A stretch of DNA of 64,000 bases from Streptomyces sp. BHT-5-2 (lineage in GTDB: Bacteria > Actinomycetota > Actinomycetes > Streptomycetales > Streptomycetaceae), in assembly GCF_019774615.1 (NCBI RefSeq), contig NZ_CP081497.1, positions 1,612,001 to 1,676,000 on the forward strand. Reading direction: 5' to 3'. A model generated the notes under the pieces. It was not told the origin of the DNA. It searched no databases and worked only from the letters and a program-made list of their open reading frames with translations. The translations under genes and the position numbers were made by a program. Shown here in pieces: positions 8,779 through 16,934 of the stretch. Position 1 is the stretch's first letter. Each line of letters begins with the position of its first letter.

Positions 8779-10199
8779 CCGACGCCACCACCCCCGCAGA
8801 CGCCCCCGTGAGCACCATGGAGTTCCACCCGCAGCCCCGGGGCGGCGCTCCCAAGCCGTGGGCCTTCCCCGCGCCCGAGCGCAGCCGGCTGGCGAACGGT
8901 CTGACCCTGCTGACCAGCCACCGCCCCGGCCAGCAGGTCGTCGCGGTGGAGATCAACCTCGTCGCGCCCCTGGAGGCCGAGCCCGAGGGCCTCGACGGCG
9001 TCGCCACGATCATGGCCCGCGCGCTGTCCGAGGGCACCGACAAGCACACCGCCGAGGAGTTCGCCGCCGAGCTGGAGCGCTGCGGCGCCACCCTGGACGC
9101 GCACGCCGACCACCCCGGTGTACGGGTCGCCCTGGAGGTCCCCGCCTCCCGGTTGCCGCGCGCCCTCGGCCTGCTCGCCGACGCGCTGCGCGCCCCGGCC
9201 TTCCCGGACAGCGAGATCGAGCGGCTGGTCCGCAACCGCCTCGACGAGATCCCGCACGAGCTGGCCAACCCGGCCCGGCGCGCCGCGATGGCGCTCTCCA
9301 AGGAGCTGTTCCCGGCCACCTCACGGATGTCGCGGCCCCGTCAGGGCACCGAGGAGACGGTCGCCCGGATCGACGCGACCGCCGTCCGCGCCTTCTACGA
9401 CGCCCATGTCCGCCCCGCCACCGGCACCGCCGTCGTCGTCGGCGACTTCACCGGCGTCGACCTGGCCGCGGCGCTGGCCGACACCCTCGGCGCCTGGACG
9501 GGCTCCACCGCCGAACCGCGGCAGCCCTCCCCGGTGGTCGCCGACGACACCGGCCGCGTGGTGATCGTCGACCGTCCCGGTGCCGTCCAGACGCAACTGC
9601 TCATCGGGCGGATCGGTGCCGACCGGCACGACCAGGTATGGCCCGCCCAGGTGCTCGGCACGTACTGCCTGGGCGGCACCCTCACCTCCCGTCTGGACCG
9701 GGTGCTGCGCGAGGAGAAGGGCTACACCTACGGGGTGCGCTCCTTCGGGCAGGTACTGCGCTCCAGCGCCCCGTCCTCCCCGGAGGGGGCCACCGGCGCC
9801 GCCCTGCTCGCCATCAGCGGGTCGGTGGACACCGCGTCCACCGGGCCGGCGCTCCAGGACCTGTGGACGGTGCTGCGGACCCTCGCGGCGGAGGGGCTGA
9901 CGGACGCCGAGCGCGACGTGGCGGTGCAGAACCTCGTCGGTGTCGCACCGCTGAAGTACGAGACCGCCGCCGCGGTCGCCGGCACGCTGGCCGACCAGGT
10001 GGAGCAGCAGCTCCCGGACGACTACCAGGCGCAGTTGTACGTCCGGCTCGCGGAGACCGGCACCGTCGAGGCGACCGCCGCGGTCGTCAACGCCTTCCCG
10101 GTGGACCGGCTGGTGACGGTCCTGGTGGGTGACGCGGCGCAGATCGCCGAGCCCGTCAAGGCGTTGGGCATCGGCGAGGTGACGGTCGTCAGCAGCTGA
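8775..10199 (+). CDS. M16-family peptidase-like protein, non-catalytic partner
   Basis: A 474-residue M16 homologue. At the place where zinc peptidases have HxxEH it reads LDGVATIMARALSEGT, so it cannot bind catalytic zinc. It does carry the C-terminal substrate-side motif GYTYGVRS, which the upstream partner seems to lack. The GTG start overlaps the partner's stop (GTGA), so the two are co-translated. The likely role is the substrate-binding half of a heterodimeric peptidase; this division of labour is inferred from the family. Confidence 0.9.
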   Translation: MTDATTPADAPVSTMEFHPQPRGGAPKPWAFPAPERSRLANGLTLLTSHRPGQQVVAVEINLVAPLEAEPEGLDGVATIMARALSEGTDKHTAEEFAAELERCGATLDAHADHPGVRVALEVPASRLPRALGLLADALRAPAFPDSEIERLVRNRLDEIPHELANPARRAAMALSKELFPATSRMSRPRQGTEETVARIDATAVRAFYDAHVRPATGTAVVVGDFTGVDLAAALADTLGAWTGSTAEPRQPSPVVADDTGRVVIVDRPGAVQTQLLIGRIGADRHDQVWPAQVLGTYCLGGTLTSRLDRVLREEKGYTYGVRSFGQVLRSSAPSSPEGATGAALLAISGSVDTASTGPALQDLWTVLRTLAAEGLTDAERDVAVQNLVGVAPLKYETAAAVAGTLADQVEQQLPDDYQAQLYVRLAETGTVEATAAVVNAFPVDRLVTVLVGDAAQIAEPVKALGIGEVTVVSS

Positions 10200-10246
10200 C
10201 CCCCGGTGTGACGGGCCCTCACCCGACGGCCCGTCATCTGTCGACA

Positions 10247-10286
10247 AAGCGGCTCCCGTGGCGGGCACTTGCCACGGGAGCCGCTT
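10247..10286 (+). terminator. Terminator after the M16 operon
   Basis: A perfect 16-base-pair stem (10247-10262 with 10271-10286, core GCGGCTCCCGTGGC) with an 8-base loop follows the second M16 gene by about 50 bases. There is no T-tract, as is usual in Streptomyces. Confidence 0.85.
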
Positions 10287-10508
10287 CGCGTGCACGCCAT
10301 GTCACCCTGTGCCCGCGGCGGGAACGGCCGGTGGGAACCGTGCTGCGCGGACGGTCGAGGATGCCCGGCCGGTTGTGCCGGTTGCCCGATTCGCGTGTGG
10401 CGTGGCGCACAAAAATCCGGTTCTGTTTGCCGATCGAAAGTTGTCCCGATTAGCGTCGGTCCGGCTGTTCGTCACAACTCCGCCACACCAGTGGCACCGG
10501 ACAGCCAT

Positions 10509-10655
10509 CGCCGAGTCCCCGTACGGCGCGAGCCAGGGGAGCCGGGGACCCACATGTCCCTTGGGGTGAATCGGGCGCCTCCCCGGAGGAACCCGTAGGA
10601 GACCTTCCTGCTCCGAACCCGTCAGCTAACCCGGTAGGCGAGAGGGAAGGAAAGG
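10509..10655 (+). promoter_or_regulatory. c-di-AMP riboswitch (ydaO/yuaA class)
   Basis: The leader of the M23 peptidase gene carries conserved blocks of the ydaO-yuaA riboswitch: CGAGTCC near 10512, AGGGGAGCCGGGGACCCA (10535-10552), then the closing block CCGAACCCGTCAGCTAACCC (10613-10632) and GGTAGGCGAGAGGGAAGG. This class senses cyclic di-AMP and in actinobacteria typically turns off cell-wall hydrolase genes when the nucleotide is high. The 3' part GAAGGAAAGG also supplies the ribosome site, so control may reach translation as well as transcription. Boundaries are approximate. Confidence 0.9.
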
Positions 10656-10667
10656 ACCAGCCGCCAC

Positions 10668-11447
10668 ATGGCGTTCACCCGTGCCACCGGGAAGCACCGC
10701 CGCGCGAGCCGTACCGCTCGCACCACCCGCAACCTCGCCGGCATAGCCACCCTGGCCGCCTCCGGTGTCGTCGCCTCCGTGGCGTCGCCCGCGCTGGCCG
10801 CCACGGACGAGCCCGCTCTCCACGACACCGGCCTCCGGCAGGCCGTCGTGATGGGTGACGAACTCGCCGTCCGGATCGAGGCCCAGGCGGACGCGCAGCA
10901 GGCCGCTGCCGAGGCCGCGGCGGCCAAGGCGAAGGCCGAAGCCGAGGCCGCCCGGCGGGCCGAGGCGGCGAAGAAGAAGGCCGACGAGGAGCGCGCGGCC
11001 AAGGTGCGCGCCGCCCGCGAGGCCGAGCGCAAGCGCCTCAACACCTTCGTCGCTCCGGTGACCGGCTCCTACGTCTCCACCGCCTACAAGGCGTCCAGCG
11101 GCCTGTGGTCCTCGGGCAGCCACACCGGCATCGACTTCCACGCCGCCTACGGCACTTCCGTTCACGCGGTCGGTTCGGGCACCGTCGTCGAGGCCGGCTG
11201 GGGCGGCGCGTACGGCAACAACGTCGTGATCAAGATGAACGACGGTACGTACACCCAATACGGTCACCTTTCGTCGATCGGGGTGACGGTCGGACAGACG
11301 GTCACCCCCGGGCAGCAGATCGCCCTCTCCGGCAACACCGGCAACACCACCGGTCCGCACCTCCACTTCGAGGCGCGGACCGGTCCCGACTACGGCTCGG
11401 ACATCGACCCGGTCGCCTACCTCCGCGCGCACGGCGTCACCGTCTGA
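10668..11447 (+). CDS. Secreted M23-family cell-wall endopeptidase
   Basis: A 259-residue exported peptidoglycan hydrolase. Residues 1-45 form a signal peptide with an Arg-rich start and a likely cut after ASPALA. An Ala/Lys/Glu-rich coiled coil spans about 66-125, followed by a LytM/M23 domain with zinc motif HTGIDFH (His152, Asp156) and HLHF (His231, His233). It should cut stem-peptide cross-links in the wall, in growth or spore germination. Its leader carries a c-di-AMP riboswitch, which couples wall hydrolysis to that second messenger. Confidence 0.94.
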   Translation: MAFTRATGKHRRASRTARTTRNLAGIATLAASGVVASVASPALAATDEPALHDTGLRQAVVMGDELAVRIEAQADAQQAAAEAAAAKAKAEAEAARRAEAAKKKADEERAAKVRAAREAERKRLNTFVAPVTGSYVSTAYKASSGLWSSGSHTGIDFHAAYGTSVHAVGSGTVVEAGWGGAYGNNVVIKMNDGTYTQYGHLSSIGVTVGQTVTPGQQIALSGNTGNTTGPHLHFEARTGPDYGSDIDPVAYLRAHGVTV

Positions 11448-11478
11448 CCCACCCGGACCCCGCCGCAGCACCGTCCCC

Positions 11479-11517
11479 CGGAGCCCCGTCCCGCCACACC
11501 GGCAGGCCGGGGCTCCG
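11479..11517 (+). terminator. Terminator after the M23 peptidase gene
   Basis: A 10-base-pair stem CGGAGCCCCG / CGGGGCTCCG (11479-11488 with 11508-11517) lies 32 bases after the stop codon. Confidence 0.7.
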
Positions 11518-11687
11518 TCGTCTCCCGGAAAAGGCCGGCACGGGGGCGTGTACCGACTCCCACGCATCGGCCGAAAAGCTTCGGTGAATTCACGAGATCC
11601 CGAGGGAGAATTCCCAACGGTCGAATAAAGTCAGGGAATGTCGCCGCAGGGGCGGCGGTCCCGGTGATTACGGCGGAGGCACTGACG

Positions 11688-12374
11688 ATGCGAGGCCATA
11701 TTTCCGCGCATGCGGTGTGCACGGCGATTCGCGACGATATCGTCGCCGGTGCACTGGCGCCGGGCAGCCGACTGATCGAGGACATTCTCGCCGCGCGGTA
11801 CGGCGTATCCAGGGTCCCGGTGCGGGAAGCGCTGCGCACCCTCCAGTCCGAGGGCTTCGTCACCACCCGCCATCACGCGGGCGCCTGCGTCGCCGAACTC
11901 ACCGAGCAGGAGGCCGCCGACCTCCTCGACCTCCGTGCCCTCGTGGAGCCGCTGGGCGCTGCCCGCGCGGCCGCCCGCCGCACCTCCGCCCATCTGAAGG
12001 TGCTGCGCGGCCTGGTGCGGCTCGGTCGTGAGCGGGCCCGGCACGGCCATGCCGCCGACCTGCGGCAACTGGACGGCTGGTTCCACGAAACGCTCGCCCA
12101 GGCGGCCGGCAGCCCCAGCCTCACGGCACTCCTCACCCAGCTGCGGCGCAAGATCGAGTGGATGTACGTCATGGAGCCACCGTCCCGGGTCACCGCATCG
12201 TGGGACGAGCACGGTGCCGTGCTTGACGCGGTGGCCAGGGGTGACGCGGAACGGGCGCGCGCCCTCATGGCGGCGCACATCGAGCGGTCGCTTCCCGTGT
12301 ACCGGCTGCGGCGCGCCGCTCCCGGTGTGAGGGACCCGAAACGCCCCGTCAACACGGCGCGCGCCCGGGCTTAA
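11688..12374 (+). CDS. GntR-family (FCD) transcriptional regulator
   Basis: A 228-residue regulator. The N-terminal winged helix-turn-helix reads IRDDIVAGALAPGSRLIE then YGVSRVPVREALRTL, typical of GntR. The C-terminal all-helical FCD domain (about residues 75-215) carries Asp/His residues (DLRALVEP, HETLAQ, DEHGAVLDA, HIERS) that may bind a metal and a carboxylate effector. I chose ATG 11688, with GGAGG 8 bases upstream; a GTG at 11664 is an alternative. Its location next to ptsH suggests carbon-source control, but no operator was identified. Confidence 0.9.
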   Translation: MRGHISAHAVCTAIRDDIVAGALAPGSRLIEDILAARYGVSRVPVREALRTLQSEGFVTTRHHAGACVAELTEQEAADLLDLRALVEPLGAARAAARRTSAHLKVLRGLVRLGRERARHGHAADLRQLDGWFHETLAQAAGSPSLTALLTQLRRKIEWMYVMEPPSRVTASWDEHGAVLDAVARGDAERARALMAAHIERSLPVYRLRRAAPGVRDPKRPVNTARARA

Positions 12375-12882
12375 CAATGGCCCCGTATAAAAAGGGACGG
12401 GAAAGGGAATTGCTTCCATGGGGGGAGAGTGGCGGGAAGGCGAGGGGGCGAAGGCGGGGGAGGCTCGTATTTCGCGCTTCGCGCTCTGTGATCCCCACTC
12501 TTTCCTTGTCCCCCATTCCGTGGTCCCGCTCTGAGGAATGTACAGGGGTGCGGATTCTGGCTGCCGATGCCGGGATTTCCCGCGCGGAGCTGCACCGGGA
12601 AATCCCGCTTCGCTGCGAGGAAAACAGTCGTGCGGCCTTTCCGGGCTCGTGTCTAATGTCCCGGTGGCTTCTTCCCCTTCTCCCCGCGAGCTTCCGGACG
12701 TCACCGGGACGCCGGTCGAAGAGTCCGCTGCCGGGCGCGACACCGAGGACGCCCCGGAGGGACAGCGCCCCCGTGACACCGCCCCAGTGAAACGACCCCG
12801 CCGCGGCACCGGGTCGTCCCGGTCACCGCGGCGGGGCCGCGTCAGCAGAGGTGGGGAGAAGGGCACCCGGCCCCGAAGCTCC
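12375..12882. other. Gap with a perfect 12-base inverted repeat
   Basis: This 508-base stretch lies between the convergent gntR-like gene and ptsH and shows no credible gene. It holds a perfect inverted repeat CGGGATTTCCCG / CGGGAAATCCCG (12571-12582 and 12596-12607) and, near its end, the ptsH terminator. The repeat could end gntR transcription or be a protein site. Confidence 0.5.
12796..12836 (-). terminator. Terminator after ptsH
   Basis: Arms CCCCGCCGCGG (12796-12806) and CCGCGGCGGGG (12826-12836) form an 11-base-pair stem about 45 bases beyond the ptsH stop. A second, competing repeat ACGACCC / GGGTCGT overlaps it. Confidence 0.7.
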
Positions 12883-13164
12883 TCAGACGGTCTCGGGGAG
12901 CTCCTCGAGACCCTCCGCGACCAGCTTCGCCAGGCGGTCGAGCGCGGCCTCGGCGCCCTCGGCGTCGGAGGCCAGCACGATCTCCTCGCCCCCCTGGGCA
13001 CCGAGGCCCAGGACCGCGAGCATGGAGGCGGCGTTGACGGGGTTGCCGTCCGCCTTGGAGATCGTCATCGGGACACCGGAGGCGGTGGCCGCTCGGACGA
13101 AGATCGACGCGGGGCGGGCGTGCAGGCCCTCGGCCCAACCGACATTGACGCGGCGCTCAGCCAT
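12883..13164 (-). CDS. ptsH: Phosphocarrier protein HPr
   Basis: A 93-residue general PTS phosphocarrier that passes phosphate from enzyme I to sugar-specific enzyme II proteins. The active-site block GLHARPAS puts the phospho-His at residue 15. A Ser (residue 47, NAASMLAVLGLGA) lies in the regulatory helix. The start at 13164 is supported by GAAGGG upstream; a longer frame starts 15 bases earlier. It stands alone, as in other Streptomyces, without ptsI beside it. Confidence 0.96.
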   Translation of the reverse strand: MAERRVNVGWAEGLHARPASIFVRAATASGVPMTISKADGNPVNAASMLAVLGLGAQGGEEIVLASDAEGAEAALDRLAKLVAEGLEELPETV

Positions 13165-13362
13165 GGTGTTGCCCTTCAAAGTCGTGACTGTTGTCTAGAC
13201 CATTCTGGCATGCGGCCCGGAGTGGTCCCGAAGCCCTCCGGCCCGGACTCCCGGCCGGCCCGCCCGGACCCCCTTCCGGGCCCTTGCTCCCGGGGCGAGG
13301 CCCGGGAAATCGAGCGTACGCACGCCGAGCCGGTTGTCGGTGCCCCGCCGTACTCTGTCCGC

Positions 13363-16305
13363 ATGGAGACGCCGCCGGACCACGCGTACCCGACCCACTG
13401 GGAAGCCGACGTGGTCCTGCGCGACGGCGGCACGGCACGCATCCGGCCCATCACGCCCGACGACGCCGAGCGGCTGGTCTCCTTCTACGAGCAGGTCTCG
13501 GACGAGTCGAAGTACTACCGCTTCTTCGCCCCGTATCCCCGCCTGTCCGACCGCGACGTCCATCGGTTCACCCACCACGACTACGTCGACCGGGTCGGCC
13601 TGGCCGCCACGGTGGGCGGCGAGTTCATCGCCACCGTCCGCTACGACCGCATCGACGACCGCGGGCTGCCCGCCAAGAGCCGCGAGCACGACCAGGCCGA
13701 GGTCGCCTTTCTCGTCCAGGACGCCCACCAAGGCCGCGGGGTCGCCTCCGCCCTCCTGGAGCACATCGCCGCGGTCGCCCGTGAACGGGGCATCCGCCGG
13801 TTCGCCGCCGAGGTGCTGCCCGCCAACACCAAGATGATCAAGGTGTTCACGGATGCCGGCTACACCCAGAAGCGCACCTTCGAGGACGGAGTCGTCCGCC
13901 TGGAGTTCGGCCTCGAACCAACCGAGCAGTCCATGGCCGTGATGCGCGGTCGCGAGCAGCGCGCCGAGGCCCGCTCCGTCCAGCGGCTGCTCGCCCCCGG
14001 CGCGATCGCCGTCATCGGCACCGGCCGCGCCCCGGGCGGCCTCGGCCGCACCACACTGCGCAATGTGCTCGACGCCGGCTTCACCGGCCGCGTGCACGCC
14101 GTCAACCACGCCTTCCCCGAGGACCTGCGCCGCCTGGAGCCCGAGGGCGTCCCCGCCGTCCGTTCGCTGCGCGAGATCCCCGACCCCGTCGACCTGGCGG
14201 TCATCGCCGTCCCCGCGGCCGTCGTCCCCGACGTCGTCCGCGACTGCGGCGAACACGGCGTCCCGGGGGTGCTGGTCCTCTCCTCCGGGTACGCCGAGTC
14301 CGGCCCCGAGGGCCGCCAGCGACAGCGCGCGCTGCTCCGCCAGGTCCGCTCGTACGGCATGCGCCTCATCGGCCCCAACGCCTTCGGTCTGCTCAACACC
14401 GCCCCCGACGTCCGGCTGAACGCCTCGCTCGCCCCCCGGATGCCCGGCGCCGGCCGCATCGGCCTGTTCACCCAGTCCGGAGCGATCGGCATCGGCCTGC
14501 TCAGCGGACTGCACGAGCGCGGCCCCGGTGACGGCGGCATCGCCGGCATCTCCACCTTCGTCTCGGCCGGCAATCGTGCCGACGTCTCCGGGAACGACCT
14601 CCTCCAGTTCTGGTACGACGACCCGCACACCGACGTCGCCATCCTCTACCTGGAGTCCATCGGCAACCCACGGAAGTTCACCCGGCTCGCCCGCCGCACC
14701 GCCGCCGTCAAGCCCGTGGTCGTCGCCAAAGGCGCCCGGCACCACGGCGCCGCCCCCATGGGCCACGCCGTGCCCACCGTCCGCGTCCCCGACAGCACCG
14801 TCGCCGCCCTGATGCGCCAGGCCGGCGTGATCCGCGTCGAGACCGTCACCGAGCTGATCGACGCCGGGCTCCTGCTGGCCTCCCAGCCGCTGCCGACCGG
14901 CCCGCGCGTCGCCATCCTGGGCAACTCCGAATCGCTGGCCCTGCTTGCCTACGACGCCTGCCTCACCGAGGGGCTCCGCCCGCAGCGCCCCCATGTCCTG
15001 CCCTCCGACGCGACCCCGGACGACTTCCGCGCCGCCCTGGCCGAGGCGCTCGCCGGCGACGGCTGGGACGCCGTCGTCGTCACCGCCATCCCGTGGGTGG
15101 GGGAGGAGGGCACCGCCGGCCCGGGCGGGGGCGAGGGCATCGCACTCGCCGACGCCCTGCGCGCCGCGGTCGCCGCCGACCCGGGCAAACCGGTCACCGT
15201 CGTCCACCTCGCCATGGACGACCTGGCCGAGACGCTCGCCGCCCCGCCCGAGCCCAACGCGCCGCACGCATCCCAGGAACCGGCCACCCCGGCCCCCGGC
15301 CCGGTCCCTGACGCCTCGGGACGCACCCCCGCAGGGCCGCCCCATGAGCACGCCCCGGACCGGGCGTCCGCCCCGGAAGCCCGCCAGACCGCCGCCCCCG
15401 AGGCCCCACCCGGCCCCCGCCCCGTCCTCATCCCCGCCTACCCCGCCGCCGAGCGCGCCGTCCGCGCCCTCGCCGAGGCCGTCCGGTACGCCGCCTGGCG
15501 CCGCACGGCCGCCGAACCAGGCCGGGTACCCGAATACGACGACATCGAGGAGACGGCCGCCGGCACCGACATCGAGCGGCTCCTCGACCGGCTCACCAGG
15601 GAGGTCGCCCCCGGCCGCTCCGTCGCACTGCCGCCCGCCGACGCCGAGGCGCTGCTCGCCCGCTACGGCATCCCCATCCGCCCCGCCCTCCCGGCCCCCG
15701 ACCCGGACGCCGCCGTCCGCGCCGCCGCCCGGCTCGGCTACCCGGTCGCCCTCAAGGCCACCGCCCCCCACCTGCGGCACCGTGCCGACCTCGGCGGCGT
15801 CCGCCTCGACATCGCCGGCGAGGCCGAACTCCGCCGCACCTACACCGAATTGACCGACTTCCTCGGCTCCCCCGAGGAGCTGCGGCCGGTCGTCCAGGCG
15901 ATGGTGCCGCGCGGCGTCGACACCGTCGTCCGCGCCGCCATCGACCCCTCCGCCGGCGCGGTGCTCTCCTTCGGGCTGGCCGGCGCGCCCTCCCAGTTGC
16001 TCGGCGACATGGCCCACCGTCTGATTCCGGCCACCGACCGCGAGGTCACCGAGCAGATCCGGTCGATCCGCAGCGCCCCGCTCCTCTTCGGCTGGCGCGG
16101 CTCCCAGCCCGTGGACACCGCCGCCCTGGAGGAGCTCCTGCTGCGGGTCTCCCGGCTCGTCGACGACCACCCCGAGGTGGTCGCGGTGGACCTCGAACCG
16201 GTCGTCGTCGCCCCGCGCGGCCTGGCCGTCCTCGATGCCTCCGTCCGGCTCGCCAGACCGCCGGCCACCACCGACCTCGGCCCCCGCCGGCTGCCCGTCT
16301 ACTGA
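13363..16305 (+). CDS. GNAT acetyltransferase fused to NDP-forming acyl-CoA synthetase-like domains (Pat-like)
   Basis: A 980-residue fusion. The GNAT domain comes first (about residues 20-180; acetyl-CoA loop QDAHQGRGVASALL), then a CoA-binding Rossmann fold (about 200-330), a succinyl-CoA-ligase-like region, a Pro/Ala-rich linker (about 625-690), and a C-terminal ATP-grasp domain (about 755-980). Protein acetyltransferases of the Pat family, which silence acyl-CoA synthetases by lysine acetylation, share these parts; enteric Pat has the GNAT last, while this reversed order is known in Streptomyces. A start further upstream is open but unsupported. The synthetase part in Pat proteins is catalytically inert and senses acyl-CoA. 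Confidence 0.9.
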   Translation: METPPDHAYPTHWEADVVLRDGGTARIRPITPDDAERLVSFYEQVSDESKYYRFFAPYPRLSDRDVHRFTHHDYVDRVGLAATVGGEFIATVRYDRIDDRGLPAKSREHDQAEVAFLVQDAHQGRGVASALLEHIAAVARERGIRRFAAEVLPANTKMIKVFTDAGYTQKRTFEDGVVRLEFGLEPTEQSMAVMRGREQRAEARSVQRLLAPGAIAVIGTGRAPGGLGRTTLRNVLDAGFTGRVHAVNHAFPEDLRRLEPEGVPAVRSLREIPDPVDLAVIAVPAAVVPDVVRDCGEHGVPGVLVLSSGYAESGPEGRQRQRALLRQVRSYGMRLIGPNAFGLLNTAPDVRLNASLAPRMPGAGRIGLFTQSGAIGIGLLSGLHERGPGDGGIAGISTFVSAGNRADVSGNDLLQFWYDDPHTDVAILYLESIGNPRKFTRLARRTAAVKPVVVAKGARHHGAAPMGHAVPTVRVPDSTVAALMRQAGVIRVETVTELIDAGLLLASQPLPTGPRVAILGNSESLALLAYDACLTEGLRPQRPHVLPSDATPDDFRAALAEALAGDGWDAVVVTAIPWVGEEGTAGPGGGEGIALADALRAAVAADPGKPVTVVHLAMDDLAETLAAPPEPNAPHASQEPATPAPGPVPDASGRTPAGPPHEHAPDRASAPEARQTAAPEAPPGPRPVLIPAYPAAERAVRALAEAVRYAAWRRTAAEPGRVPEYDDIEETAAGTDIERLLDRLTREVAPGRSVALPPADAEALLARYGIPIRPALPAPDPDAAVRAAARLGYPVALKATAPHLRHRADLGGVRLDIAGEAELRRTYTELTDFLGSPEELRPVVQAMVPRGVDTVVRAAIDPSAGAVLSFGLAGAPSQLLGDMAHRLIPATDREVTEQIRSIRSAPLLFGWRGSQPVDTAALEELLLRVSRLVDDHPEVVAVDLEPVVVAPRGLAVLDASVRLARPPATTDLGPRRLPVY

Positions 16306-16334
16306 GGCTCTCGCGGCCCGGTACGCCCCGTAAG

Positions 16335-16934
16335 ATGGACTCCATGGCTAAGACCGGTACGACGACCCAGGGGCTGCGCGCGGCGATCGAGCGCAGTGGC
16401 TATTACCCGACGCTCGTGGCCGAGGCGGTGCAGGCCGCGGTCGGCGGCGAGCCGGTGGTGTCGTACCTCGTCCACCAGGAGACGACCTTCGACGCCAACG
16501 AGGTCCGCCGCCACGTCACGGTCCTGGTCCTCACCGGCACCCGCTTCATCGTCAGCCACACCGACGAGCAGGCCGCCGACGCCACCTCCCCGTCCCCGTA
16601 CGCCACCACCTCCACGGAGTCCGTCAAGCTCGGCCGGATCTCGTCCGTGGTGCTCAGCCGCGTCGTCGCCAACCCCGAGTCCTACACCCCCGGCCAGCTG
16701 CCCCGCGAGGTCGTCCTCACCATCGGCTGGGGCGCGGTCGCGCGGCTCGACCTGGAGCCGGCCAGCTGCGGCGACCCCAACTGCGACGCCGACCACGGCT
16801 ACACCGGTTCGTCCACCGCCGACGACCTCTCCCTCCGGGTCAGCGAGGCCGGCGACGGCCCGGACTCGGTGCGCGAGACCCTCGCCTTCGCCCAGGCGCT
16901 CTCCGAGGCCACCGTGGCCACCAGCACCCGCTGA
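16335..16934 (+). CDS. DUF5998 family protein
   Basis: A 199-residue conserved actinobacterial protein without a known function. It is soluble, with no signal peptide or membrane segment. A Cys-x4-Cys pair (SCGDPNCDADHGY) near residue 145 could bind metal. The phosphodiesterase gene that follows overlaps its stop codon (ATGA), so the two are made together. The start could also be the ATG nine bases downstream (MAKTGTTT). Confidence 0.75.
   Translation: MDSMAKTGTTTQGLRAAIERSGYYPTLVAEAVQAAVGGEPVVSYLVHQETTFDANEVRRHVTVLVLTGTRFIVSHTDEQAADATSPSPYATTSTESVKLGRISSVVLSRVVANPESYTPGQLPREVVLTIGWGAVARLDLEPASCGDPNCDADHGYTGSSTADDLSLRVSEAGDGPDSVRETLAFAQALSEATVATSTR

Noticed and set aside
13195..16170. Very long open frame on the minus strand (about 990 codons) opposite the acetyltransferase fusion
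   Set aside because: High G+C DNA creates long antisense frames; it shows no domain, has Gly/Val/Asp-rich low-complexity text, and no ribosome site.
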